Source of the DNA: Talpa occidentalis | Taxonomy: Eukaryota > Chordata > Mammalia > Eulipotyphla > Talpidae | Assembly (NCBI RefSeq): GCF_014898055.3 | Contig: NW_026555331.1 | Location: forward strand, 99,780,684 to 99,844,683 | Length of the DNA stretch: 64,000 nt | Direction of reading: 5' to 3' | Shown here: positions 47,506 through 58,113 of the stretch, piece after piece | Layout: the number at the start of each line of letters is the position of its first letter | How positions within the stretch are numbered: the stretch's first letter is position 1 | The notes under the pieces: generated by a model | The model's input: only the letters and a program-made list of their open reading frames with translations | What the model was told of the DNA's origin: nothing | Database searches by the model: none | Program-made: the position numbers and the translations under genes

Positions 47506-47766
47506 TTTTTAAAGATTTTATTTATTTATTTATACAAGCACTGCATACAGTCAGAAGCGCAGGAGGGTAAGAGAATCCACCAGAGCCAGAACGGGGAACA
47601 GAACAGGCAGACTGAAGAAGTACACTGCTGAGGGGAGCAGTGGGCAGCAGGAGAGGTCTGCGCGCCCTGTGGTACCCTCACCAGTGGCCTGGGATCGAAC
47701 TGGCGCTGCAGAGGCTGCGGGCAGCTTCGAGACCCAGCGTTCAACCACTGCGCCAACGGGGAGGCC
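47506..47766 (-). mobile_element. SINE, young type
   Basis: A reversed full-length copy. The 16-bp duplication ctattttcataatttt (47490-47505) and ctatttttataatttt (47767-47782) differs at one base. Confidence 0.92.
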
Positions 47767-47895
47767 CTATTTTTATAATTTTCTTATTGAAGTAGCATTG
47801 CTTTTTAACATAGAAGTTTCAGGTGTGCATGGTCATAAAACATCTGCACCACTGAAAGTCCAATTCTAGAAGGAACTATTTTAAATTAGGTGGCC

Positions 47896-48155
47896 GAGAC
47901 TCCCCAAGCAGTGGTTGAGCACTGGGCTGTGAAGCTACCCACAGCCTCTGCAGTGCTGGTTCGATACCTGGCCGCTGGTGAGGGTCCCACATGGCATGCA
48001 GACCTCTCCTGCCGCCTGCTGCTCCACTGAGCAGTGTACTTCATCAGTCTGCCTGTTCTGCTCCCCGCTCTGGCTCTGGTGAATCCTCTCTCACCCTCCT
48101 GCACTTCTGACCATACACAGTGCTTGTATAAATAAATAAATCTTAAAAAAAAATT
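47896..48155 (+). mobile_element. SINE, degenerate head
   Basis: The first bases are altered (gagactccccaagcagtgg) but the body and tail are typical. The perfect 12-bp duplication aattaggtggcc lies at 47884-47895 and 48156-48167. It is about 130 bp from the reversed SINE at 47506, so the pair could fold back on itself. Confidence 0.92.
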
Positions 48156-48167
48156 AATTAGGTGGCC

Positions 48168-48824
48168 ATGGGGGAAGGTCTGTTTATAAGTAGACAGTGT
48201 AGAATGAAGGCATTTTTTGACACCTGGAGGTGTGTTACAGGCTCCCACAGTCATGTGTTCAGCAGTGTGCTAGATTCTGTGCATTTGTTCAAAGGTGTAT
48301 ATGTTGACTCTGTGAGCTGGTGAAATTAGTGTCTCAGTGCTTAATACATGGGAAGTAATTGAAGAGATGTGCTTCCTAACTTATAAAGTACCTTGCCACC
48401 TTTAATATGACTAAACAAATATTGGGGTTTAGAAACTTCCTTACTGAACATCTTGACAACCTGTGTCCAGAAGCAGGTTGAAGTTGTTGCTTCAAATTCA
48501 TAAAATAATCAAGGACCTCTCAAACCACTAGCGTTGATGGCAGTAACTTAAGTAACAAAGTACAATTAAGTCTGTGAAAATTAATCCTTTGGTTTTCAAT
48601 TTTGAGCTCCAAAGTTGTAAGGATCTTCTCTGATCCTTTTCAAACTGCTTGCTTTGTTGAGTGAGATGGAATCCTCATAAGCAGAAGTACTTTCTAAATT
48701 GCAGGGCTAATACAATCCCTTGATTTCTGGATGGCCTTTAGTTTTTACATGTGTTTCTTTTCTAAATGTAGGTAGGGCTGCACTTTGGAGGACCATAGGA
48801 ATTTCTTCTTTTTTATATTTCCAT
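48168..48824 (+). other. Intron between SINE and L1 relic
   Basis: Unique-looking; no gene or clear repeat. Confidence 0.5.
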
Positions 48825-49105
48825 GTTTCTTTTTAAATTAAGTTATAATTAACTTATATCAGTTTCAAGTATATAACATAACATTCAATATTTGTTTACA
48901 TTGCAAAATGATGACCAATTTATTTAACATCTCTCATCATAAAGTTAAAAAAAATTGTTTTTCTTATGATAGGAACATTTAAGATTTCTCTTAGCAACTT
49001 TCAAATATGCAGCACAACATTGTTAACTATAGTGTCATACTGTACTCATTTTGTGTTTATTTTGTAAATGGAAGCTTGTACTCTTTGACTTCCTTCACCC
49101 ACCCA
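48825..49105 (-). mobile_element. Old L1 3' UTR fragment
   Basis: The + strand reads ttaagttataattaacttat and gtttcaagtatataacataa, then cttagcaactttcaaatatg, the reversed 3' UTR of an old mammalian L1. It is next to the MLT1 relic at 49147. Confidence 0.75.
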
Positions 49106-49146
49106 GAGTAATTTCTGACAGCTTGAAGCCAGGTAAAAGCAGTGTA

Positions 49147-49530
49147 TGAGTTGACTAGTTAAGTCATAACAAAGTGGCACAGTCTGGGAGGCTTAAGTAA
49201 CAGAAATTTATTATCTCCCAGTTCTGGAGGCTGAAAGTCCAAGAACAATGTGTTGCATGTTTGTTTCCTCCTCTCCAAGGCCTCTGCCCTTGCTTGCAGT
49301 TGGCTGCCTGTTTGCTGTGTAGTCAGTCTTTCCCATGTGCCCACATACCTGGTATCTCTTTGTCCGAATTTCTTCCTCTTTTAAGAACACCAGTTATATT
49401 GGATTAGGGCCCATCCTAATAGGCTTATTTCATCTTTCAAGTCCCTATCCCCAAATCAGTCACATTCTGAGGTACTGGGGGTTAAGGCTTTAACAAATGA
49501 ATTAGGGGTGGACACAATTCAGCTGATAAC
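49147..49530 (-). repeat. MLT1-type (MaLR) LTR relic
   Basis: A better-kept copy in reverse: cataacaaagtggcacagtc, cagttctggaggctgaaagt, caccagttatattggattag, cattctgaggtactgggggt, and ggacacaattcagctgataa. Compared with the copy at 3775 it is closer to the MLT1 consensus. Confidence 0.88.
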
Positions 49531-50316
49531 AGTTATCAGGACTCTATTCTTTCTGTATGACTACAACTAAATATCATGTACCATTTGCAAAGAGCTTTTG
49601 ACTAACAAAGCATGGCTAAGGTCTGGTGTACCCAGAATGGGGCTAGCTCCGAATCTCTACTTTAGCTGACAGGTGTGGAGGAAGAGCACACACATGTATT
49701 GTGCGTAGCTCATCCCTCTTCTTCAGGCTGACCCTTGCTGGGCATTCCCCAGGTGTCACAGGGCAGAGGAAACTGCACACTGGGTCTTGCCAAGTCACTA
49801 ACTTTTACAGCATCTGCATTACTTAGTACTATTGCACATTAGGGTAAGAGGTACTGTGAATGAGAATTAAGTTGATCAACCTAGAGTGTTTTTTTTTTTT
49901 TTCTGCACTTATACCTTTTATTTAATGTCCAAGATTTCTGTGTTTATAAAAAGTACTCAAAGGAATAATACTCCATTAACAGTAAAGGGGTCAAGAGAAT
50001 AGTAGCAACTCCTAGTCTCATGAAACAGCACTTAAGAGAAACACTTAAATGTTTCTTTTAGTGCTAAAAATCTATGATCCTGAGTCCAGTTTCAAATGAT
50101 GTTATTGTAAATGGTTACAAAGAGCACTTATAGCTTCATTAAATCCTTATGGGGGGGGATAAATCAAAGGTAAAAAAAGTTGCCCATTATATATACTCTT
50201 TTGTCTGCAAAGGTATACTCTAGTACTCTTGAAAAGTTGGTATCTGTATGATTTTTGTGGTCCATTCCTGGCAATTTTTGAGGGTTGTGGTTTTGGAGTA
50301 GTTCTCACTAAGCATA
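49531..50316 (+). other. Intron between MLT1 relic and L1
   Basis: Holds a T14 run at about 49889 and a G-run near 50152; otherwise nothing. Confidence 0.5.
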
Positions 50317-50330
50317 CAGGTTTTTCTCTT

Positions 50331-50742
50331 TTTTAAATTTTTTTAACATCATTGTTCATTTTTAAACAATATTTGCTTCCCGCCGTCCAGGTGTAGTCCC
50401 CATAGAATTTCCTTCCCCAATGCACCCGTGCACCATCACCTCAGTCCCCTGTGCTCCTCCCTCCCTCCCTCTGATTCCTCTCCCTCCTCCTTCCCTGCAG
50501 GATGTCTCTGATTTATAATTATCTGTTTTTGTTTCATATTTTTATTTTTTACACTGATGTCTTATTTGGTTCCCCTATATTCCTGCTATAAGTGAAACCA
50601 TCTGATATTTTTCTTTCTCCTTTTGACTTATTTCACTGAGCATAATTCCTTCTAGCTCCATCCACGTTGCTGCGAATGGCATGAATTTATCATTTTTAAT
50701 TGCAGGGTAGGTAATATTCCATTGTGTATATATACCACATCT
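50331..50742 (-). mobile_element. 5'-truncated L1, intermediate age
   Basis: The + strand reads aacaatatttgcttcccgcc and a tgtagtccccatagaattt 3' UTR, then tagctccatccacgttgctg. The flanks caggtttttctctt (about 50317) and caggtttctctt (about 50743) may be a decayed target duplication. Confidence 0.78.
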
Positions 50743-50754
50743 CAGGTTTCTCTT

Positions 50755-51294
50755 ATTTACATTAATAGTAGCTGGGTATGTGCTGGCAGGAGATCACATA
50801 TCTACCCTGAACCAATCATATTCATACAGCAAAATAACAGTTAATCAGGAAAAGGATAATTACTGCTAATAAAGCTGTAGTAGACAACCTTATTTGTTGT
50901 GAGGAGTATTCTATTTTATGGTATAGTGAAACCTGTTCATTCCAAACACATCCGAAGAATTATACTTCTCTTTATACTAATGTTCCACAATCACCATCAC
51001 ACAGGAACCATCCCTCACCATGAATGGATTCTGGTGCCCACTTCCATAACTTAGAAACTCAAATTTCTGCTGAGAAATAAAAATTCACATGGTTTCCTTC
51101 TATTTGTAGTAGATGTGTTCTTGTCAGGAGACTGATGCAGCAACCTCTATGGTTGTGAAGTGTGCCACCAGACTCTACAGTCAAGGAGACATCAAATGTC
51201 ATTGTTCCATTGTTCCATTACTGCTGTAGCTATAAGTCCTTACCAACTCCCTTGAGAAACCAATAATCTTTAAAACCTCCAAGAACTTGCATAG
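50755..51294 (+). other. Intron between two L1 remnants
   Basis: Unique-looking, no gene. Confidence 0.5.
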
Positions 51295-51830
51295 GAGCCA
51301 GTTATTCCACTTCTGTGTATTTACCTGAAAAATAAAAAATTTGAAGAGGACCAGGCATCCCCATGTTTCCTGCAGCATTATTTACAATAACTAAGAATTG
51401 GAACAACCTAAGTGCCCATCAACAGACAAATGGATACAGAAGATGTGGTATATATACATAGCAGAATACTGTTCAACTCTTTAAAAAAGATGAAATCCTG
51501 CCATCCAATGATACGGATGGACCCTGAAGGGATCTGCTTAGGGAAATAATGTAGACACAGACAGATGCACCCCATACATGCCACATCTACATATGTGGTA
51601 TGTAGAGAAAACAAATGAACAAAATAAAATGTTTGACTGTAAGACCAATTAGTAGTTACTAAAAGGGAAGTGAGTAAATCAGGACAAAGGGGAGAACATA
51701 AGTTGAAGGGTAGAACTGGATGCTTAGCCAACTTTATGTAATCTCTATATATGTTGATTCTCAATGATGCACACCTGAAGCTTATGTTATAATGCAATAT
51801 TACCTCAATTTAAAAAATAGAAAATCATTA
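51295..51830 (+). mobile_element. L1 3' end in sense orientation
   Basis: It contains the end of ORF2 (agcattatttacaataacta, aacctaagtgcccatcaaca, gaatactgttcaactctt) and a 3' UTR ending tgcaatattacctcaattta with an A-rich tail. Several stops break the frame. Confidence 0.85.
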
Positions 51831-52321
51831 AAAATAAGAATTAAATCCTATCTGTGGTTAAACATACACAGATTAGAACAGTATCTTTAAGCCAGTTGAA
51901 CCAAAAAGCTTAAAAGATAGCCAACATGTCAGTTAGGCTGATGTTAGCAAAAATTAGAGAATTTTAGAGAATATTTTGTGATTTAAGTTGCTAAGCCAGC
52001 CTGGGTTTTTACTTGTCCAAGAGACAAGACAGTTTTCAATTTGATGAACACAGGAATTGCTTGATTTTGTCTTTATTACTAGTGGCACCTTATTGTTAGT
52101 GAAAACCCTACTTGGAATATTTTGACATTCACATACATTAGTGTTGGGATTTGGATTTGTGGTTGTGTGTTTTGAGCAAATATAAAATTTTGAAGACACT
52201 GTGACTAAAGGGAAATTAGTCCTCCCACAAATTCCTCACCTGTTCAAAATATGGACAAAGGAACTAGTAAGCAGTACTTCTGAGTCAGCCTGCATTTTTC
52301 AATAGAGACACCTACAATGAT
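51831..52321 (+). other. Intron before exon I
   Basis: Nothing recognised until the TG repeat at 52322. Confidence 0.55.
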
Positions 52322-52339
52322 TGTGTGTGTGTGTGTGTG
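52322..52339. repeat. (TG)9 before exon I acceptor
   Basis: Nine TG units end 18 nt before exon I, directly followed by the polypyrimidine tract. Confidence 0.95.
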
Positions 52340-52357
52340 CCTTTCCTCTGTTGCTAG

Positions 52358-52471
52358 GTGAAAGCCATCCAGACTGAAGTGTCCCAGAAACAAAGGGAGT
52401 GTGAAGCCGACTTACTCAAGGCTGAGCCTGCACTAGTAGCTGCCACAGCCGCACTCGATACGCTTAACCGG
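52358..52471 (+). CDS. DNAH11: DNAH11 exon I (distal coiled coil 1)
   Basis: This exon has 114 nt, 38 codons, phase 0. The acceptor tract cctttcctctgttgctag is short and is directly preceded by nine TG units (52322-52339). The donor is cgg|gtaaag. It encodes [38 protein letters not shown]. The AEPAL...A...AL..L.. pattern is the distal part of coiled coil 1 in dyneins, next to the microtubule-binding domain. Confidence 0.95.
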
Positions 52472-53154
52472 GTAAAGATAATTTCTTGGCTCCTGGGGTA
52501 TCCTCAAAATTATATTTAAGGGTTAAGTTTGAATAACTGAGGATTAAGTCCAGCCAACCTAAAAACTTCTTAAAAAGGAAAGAAAGACCTATGAATTAAT
52601 GAAATTGGAACAAATGAGTAAGAGCATCTTTAGAGTCATACTCCTTTCTCATCCAGCAGGCTGTCCATCCACACCCAGCAAGCAGCCTCCTCTTGAATAC
52701 TCCCAGTGCCAGGAGGCTTGTTGTCAAATGAAAGACAAGTCTGTTGTTAGCAATTGAGTTAGGCTTAAATCCAGTTATTCCTATTATGTGTTGCTTTAAG
52801 AACTAAGTGGGGGATTCTTTATTTCCTCCCAAATATGAAAATAACCATGGCTGGGAACAAATATACTTAGGCTTGTCCTGAACCATTTTTTCTAGCTTCA
52901 GACTATTAGTGAAATCTCATTGAGTATTTTCAGATTCCCATAAAACAAAATAATGTGACCACCAGAAGGATATCATAAGGGAAAGTAGAATTGTGGGCAA
53001 TGATATTTTAAGAGCCTGCCACTAACCTTATCCTCAGGTTTTTCCTAGGCCTCTGGTAAGAATCCCAGGGAGTCACTAGGCCTGAGGATCTTAAGATTAA
53101 ACTCCAGTGAGCAAAGGATTCAAACTTCCCTGCTCTTCAATGAAATATTTCACC
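52472..53154 (+). other. Intron after exon I
   Basis: Unique-looking intron with no recognised repeat. Confidence 0.55.
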
Positions 53155-53290
53155 CATTTTTAAAATTTATATATTTTACATCATTTTTCATTTTTTAACA
53201 ATATTTGCATTCTTTTCTCAGTTGTAGTCCCCATAGAATTTTCACCACCAATTGACCCATGCATATTTGGACCATGAGCAAAGAGTTATC
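53155..53290 (-). mobile_element. L1 3' UTR fragment hosting a SINE
   Basis: The + strand (acatcatttttcatttttta, tgtagtccccatagaattt) matches the 3' UTR type seen at 50331. It is cut by the short SINE at 53305-53429. Confidence 0.65.
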
Positions 53291-53304
53291 CACGTGGGTA
53301 TTTC

Positions 53305-53429
53305 TTTTTTTTCTTTTTTTTTTTTTTTTTGTGGGATCCTCGCTGGTGGCCGGGGAACAAACAGGCGCTGCAGAGGCTGTGGGCAGCCTCGCAGCCCAGC
53401 GCTCAACCGCTGTGCCACCAGGGGAGGCC
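53305..53429 (-). mobile_element. Head-only SINE
   Basis: Reversed, this is a SINE head running to gatcccac and then directly into the A-tail (T-run on the + strand). It ends at the same point as the copy at 7775. The flanks ccacgtgggtatttctt (about 53290) and ccacatgggtatttctt (about 53432) are a target duplication with one change. Confidence 0.9.
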
Positions 53430-53449
53430 CTCCACATGGGTATTTCTTA

Positions 53450-54660
53450 GAGTGTCAATATAAAATTGAAAAATCTGAAAGAACGTAAATATACCGTGAT
53501 TGATTATGCATCCAAATACTCTGCTGTGGTCAGAATGATATTGAATACTAGTAAGCAACATCAGCTGTTCATTTAATACTAAGTGAATAAAGCAGATTAT
53601 CAAATCATGTATATGACTAGCATTTTTTTTTTTTTGCTAAGAACATTGCTGCTGACAAAAAAAAAGGAGTTTGAAAAAAAAAAACCCCGACAATAGTAAC
53701 TGGCAGTCTCTGAGTAATCGAATTTTGTATTTTCCTCTCTCCTTCTAAGCAATGGAATATTTATATTCTATGTACTTCTCTACAATTGCAAATTTTTTCT
53801 CTGAACATATTATTTAATGAGACAAAATAATGTTACGAATATAAAGCTAGTATATTTATAAATGATATTTACGTATGACAAAAGAATCTTGGTTAGAGAG
53901 CTCTCTGCATCATTAGCATATTTTAAGTGTTTGCTTTTGCTCTTATTTTCATACCCTTTCCATTCTTTGCAATCATTCCCCAAATAAGTTGGCAGCTGTG
54001 GTAATGCCACAGAATTAGGTTCGATATTTGATAAGGTTTTATAAGTAAGAGTATATTATATAGTCATAAAATATCACAGGAAATACTTTTTTCCCAATCA
54101 TGTATCATGAGCCTATGTGTACTTCTTATGGGTACTAACTCCTGCCCAAAAGTATTTATCCTGATACTTGTAAGTTATACCCTTAATGCTGTCTGGTAGG
54201 TAAATTAAGGTTCTCACCTGAGGGGATTGAGGACTAGGGCAGCAAGTAGATTTCATTCATGCATTGAGAACTGTAGTGCTTCTTGTGCATGTAAAGCAGA
54301 AAAACAGCTAAGAAACACTGTTAAATAATTTCCAGGAGAGTGAAAATGCTAATAAATTATGTAGATGAAATGGATCCCATAAATTCTTAAAACATCTATG
54401 TTTCTAAAATTCCTTGAACTCAGTGAGCAGGAATGGTTTACCTGCTGAGTCATTTTTCCTGGTGGTAAAAATGGGCAGTGGTGTTTCCAGAGCATCACAA
54501 CAATGGTCTGCAGGAACTGACCCTCCTGAGTGCCAGGAGGAATCCCTGGGTGGGAGGGAAATATGGCCGCACAGAGACATTTATGAAACAGCAAGGTAGG
54601 AGGACTGAAGATCAGCTTAACTGCAGCACTTCTCCAGGTCTCTCCTGTGTTTCTTCCTAG
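53450..54660 (+). other. Intron before exon J
   Basis: AT-rich with A/T runs near 53622 and 53676. No gene or clear repeat. Confidence 0.55.
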
Positions 54661-54804
54661 GTCAATCTCACTGAGCTGAAAGCCTTTCCCAACCCCCCAA
54701 ACGCGGTTACCAATGTTACTGCAGCCGTGATGGTCCTTCTGGCTCCCCGGGGCAGAGTGCCAAAAGACAGAAGTTGGAAAGCAGCTAAAGTTTTCATGGG
54801 AAAG
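54661..54804 (+). CDS. DNAH11: DNAH11 exon J (microtubule-binding domain, first half)
   Basis: This exon has 144 nt, 48 codons, phase 0. The acceptor is tgtttcttcctag and the donor is aag|gtatca. It encodes [38 protein letters not shown] and KAAKVFMGK. The proline pair in FPNPP marks the coiled-coil/tip junction, and the V..V..AVM.LL helix is helix 1 of the dynein microtubule-binding domain. It sits 619 nt before exon K, which supplies the rest of the domain. Confidence 0.95.
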
Positions 54805-55423
54805 GTATCAGACATCATGGCAAGATGAAAATCATGACACTTTCACTGCTGTTTTCGGTCCTATGCTTATACTTGACAGCAAAAGGTGTTCAAATCAAAA
54901 TAAATCATATTCCCTGGGAGTAATCTGCCCTGTGTTCTCCAGACTTAAAATTTTTGTTTGCCAAGCTGGAGTTAGCTTGGGGTTACAACATACCTAAGTC
55001 AACAGCAGCAGTCGTTGGAAGATTGCTAATTATTTGCAAAATTATGGAAGCAGTTAAGTGTAGGAGGGAGAAAATTACATGGATTTCTTATGGTGGAAAA
55101 ATGTTACTAATGTACAAGAAGGTGTAGTAAAGGGGCTTTTGGGTATATGTGTGTGTTTTTTCCTTTTCTGCTTTTCTTCAAAATGTAAATGCCTCCTGTG
55201 AGGGACTGAATATTTTACCCTGGGGTAGAAGAGATTTTAAAAGTGTCCATTGCTAATTCTAACTTCATACTCTAAAGACCGAAAAAGTCAAACAGTAGGA
55301 TAAATGCAGCTTGCCAATTTTCCCTTTGTGATGTGAGTCCTAAAAGCTGATTTTAACTTTTGATCATGGAATTTTCTCTGCAGCCAAAAGGGGTTCATTG
55401 CAATAAGTCTTTTTGCTTTATAG
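54805..55423 (+). other. Intron between exons J and K
   Basis: 619 nt splitting the microtubule-binding domain. No repeat recognised. Confidence 0.6.
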
Positions 55424-55606
55424 GTTGATGATTTTTTGCAAGCATTAATTAACTATGACAAAGAGCACATTCCAGAAAACTGTCTGAAAGTGGTGAATGA
55501 GCAGTATTTGAAAGATCCAGAGTTCAACCCAAACCTGATTCGGACCAAATCTTTTGCAGCGGCTGGTCTTTGTGCTTGGGTCATCAACATTATTAAATTC
55601 TATGAG
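55424..55606 (+). CDS. DNAH11: DNAH11 exon K (microtubule-binding domain, second half)
   Basis: This exon has 183 nt, 61 codons, phase 0. The acceptor is tttttgctttatag and the donor is gag|gtatca. It encodes [40 protein letters not shown] and [14 protein letters not shown]. The DPxFxPxxIxxKSxAAxGLCxWVxxxxxFYxV pattern is the best-conserved part of the microtubule-binding domain. This stretch gives the strongest support for DNAH11 over its paralogs. Confidence 0.95.
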
Positions 55607-57093
55607 GTATCAGTCATAATCTAATGGTTTTACAGGTGTTAGTCACAAAGGGTCATAAAATATTAATTTCTATGCCAGCAAAAATGTTAATTTGACATTT
55701 AATTTTTTTGAATAAGATAAAGTTCTAAGAAAGAGACATGAACATGTCAGATTAAAGAGAAATATATACAAGGAGGATATTTGAAATGATGAAAACTCTT
55801 TTTTTAGGGTAGAGTGATCAGCTATCTTAGATCAAATAACAGCAGTTAACTTGATTCGATGAAAAGTTGTATAGATGAATTATATTTATGTCAAAATATT
55901 AATTTCATATTGACTCAAAATAACTGCAAGTATGAATTCTTGTTCAGTGAAACTTAATCCCTCCTCTCAAAGCAAAAAATTCAACTTAAATAAAGAAGAA
56001 ACTTTTTTTCTTGCTTTGATATTTTAATGATAATTAATTTTTTGCCTGTATATGTTCTGGACTCATTGTACTTCCAATTAGAACAGAGACAGGTTAATAT
56101 TTCATTTAGTCATTTATTTATCAAATGATTCTTTCTACCAACTGTGTTACACATGCTGAATGTTTAAAGGGAATAATGTATGGTGATTAACACTGAAGAA
56201 CAGTCTTGGTCTTGGAATGCTATCTGTTAGATTCAAATACAGAATTACTGAATATCCCAAGCATAGTTAATGTCATTCCCAAAATGATTTGCATAAAACA
56301 GGTCATATCATTTTCACAGGGAAATCCACAGAAATAAAGCCCTGTTGATCCTTCTCTGTCTTTAGTGGACTTGCAGAGTCAGAGTTTGGACATATTGCAG
56401 TGGTGCATGGCCTCCCTCCATATGACAGTTCTCACTCTGCTCTATTTGCACCGTAGATGAAAAGATAAGCATGGCACAAGACTGGCTGTGTTCTGTGTTG
56501 TTTGCTATAAGCTAGGCAATAAAGTTTAATTTCCTTCCTCTCTCCCCAACAGGAGAGAAATTGATACATCCAATCACCCAAATCACCCATTCAAATAACA
56601 TACAACTGAGGTGGCCAGGAACTTAAAAAAAAAAAAAAAGAATTTGAAAACGTGCTTAATATTGTATAAGGATATTCTGGGTTCAGAGAATTTCTCCACC
56701 TTATTTTCTGCCTTAAAGGCTAGTCTCAATGACAACTTCAGCCTTAGTTCCTACATAATGCAATTATTGGTTACTAGAGGATTGAATGCAAATTTTATGA
56801 CAAAATAATTTTAGAATCTTAATGTTGTTTGACCTATTAGCATTTTATATACATAATTGTAATGTTAATTTCCTCCAGAATAAAGGAATGAATGATGGAC
56901 GGCCAGAGAGGACCTGGGAAGCTATGTGGATTTTGGCTCTGCTCTTAGATAGTACCATTGTTAAGAAACAACAAAGTACTACATGATTTAGATAGTTTGA
57001 ATGTGAAGCTTCCATCAAATGTCAGATGGAAAGATTGTCTGTTCTCTTTGCATCCTTATTATCTCATGAATTATACCCTAAATGGATTTTCAG
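55607..57093 (+). other. Intron between exons K and L
   Basis: 1487 nt, AT-rich, with an A15 run at about 56624. No repeat or gene recognised. Confidence 0.6.
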
Positions 57094-57195
57094 GTCTACT
57101 GTGATGTGGAGCCAAAACGCCAAGCTTTAGCCCAGGCTAACTTAGATTTGACGGCAGCTACCGAAAAATTAGAGGCTATCAGGAAGAAACTTGAG
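57094..57195 (+). CDS. DNAH11: DNAH11 exon L (tip to coiled coil 2)
   Basis: This exon has 102 nt, 34 codons, phase 0. The acceptor is tggattttcag and the donor is gag|gtgagt (strong). It encodes [34 protein letters not shown]. The V.P.R..L..A...L pattern is the start of coiled coil 2, which pairs antiparallel with coiled coil 1. An open frame continues past the donor into the intron, but the conserved protein stops at KKLE. Confidence 0.95.
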
Positions 57196-57454
57196 GTGAG
57201 TGCAAAGTATGACACTGAAGAAGTTCTCAAGAGTTTGGGACAACCCCTCCCCCTCTTTTTTGAGAATTCCACCTTTAGGCAGGGCCACATCTGAGCACTT
57301 CCAAGTAGAAAAGAACCTGATCTTTCAAGCATGTGTGCGTTTATACACTCATTCGGTAGATATTTTTAATCTGTTGTATGCTAGACTCTGAACTGGAAAG
57401 GAGGAAACTTCCATGGTTTACTTAAACTTTTCATGGTCTGGTAATAGAAGAAGT

Positions 57455-57985
57455 TGGGTAGCAGATTCAAAGTAAGGATTCTGGAGCCAGACTGCTTAGC
57501 TTTTTATCCTGGCTCTACTGTTTAATATTTTACCTTGCACAAGTTGGTAAGCCTGTTTCCTCACCTGTGAGGTAAATATTAAAATAGCATCCATGGGGCC
57601 TCCCTGGTGGTGCAGGGGGTTAAGATGCAGCACTATAAAGCTACCCACAGACACTGCAGCATGAGTTCAATTCCCGGCCAGGGAGGTGACCCACATGACT
57701 CAGCAGACCTCTCCTGTCTCTCCTGCTGCTCCCCTCAGCAGTATATTTCAGTCAATCCACCTATTCTGTTCCCCACCTGTCTCTGGTGAATCCTCTCACC
57801 CCCATGCCTCTGGCTTGTACCCCAGTTCTTGTATGCATAAATAAATCTTTAAAATAAAATAAAAATAAAATAGCATCCATTTCTTAAGTAGGATTTTAAG
57901 GATTGAGAATAATTCATATGAAGAATCTGGCATGGTATCTAGCACATCATATGTACTTGGGGACTATTAGCTACAAATATTATTG
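57455..57985 (+). repeat. MIR element split by a SINE
   Basis: Two parts of one MIR: ctggagccagactgcttagc and ttgcacaagttggtaagcct on the left, and ctggcatggtatctagcaca with an (AATAAATG)-like end on the right. The SINE at 57595-57866 interrupts it. MIR-type diagnostic order is preserved. Confidence 0.82.
57595..57866 (+). mobile_element. SINE, older subfamily, inserted in a MIR
   Basis: Full length with head gggcctccctggtggtgcag. The perfect 14-bp duplication aaaatagcatccat lies at 57581-57594 and 57867-57880. It splits an older MIR. Confidence 0.95.
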
Positions 57986-58038
57986 CTTTCACTAATGTGT
58001 AACTCATTCTAGTCCATCATTCTAAGTATATGTGTGAT

Positions 58039-58040
<2 letters not shown>

Positions 58041-58110
<70 letters not shown>

Positions 58111-58113
58111 GAG
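58041..58113. repeat. (GT)17(GA)n compound microsatellite
   Basis: A 34-nt pure GT run switches into about 39 nt of GA units with two interruptions. Confidence 0.95.

Noticed and set aside
57196..57294. Reading frame continuing past the exon L donor
   Set aside because: The conserved protein stops at KKLE and a strong donor gtgagt follows; the extra codons are intronic and match nothing.
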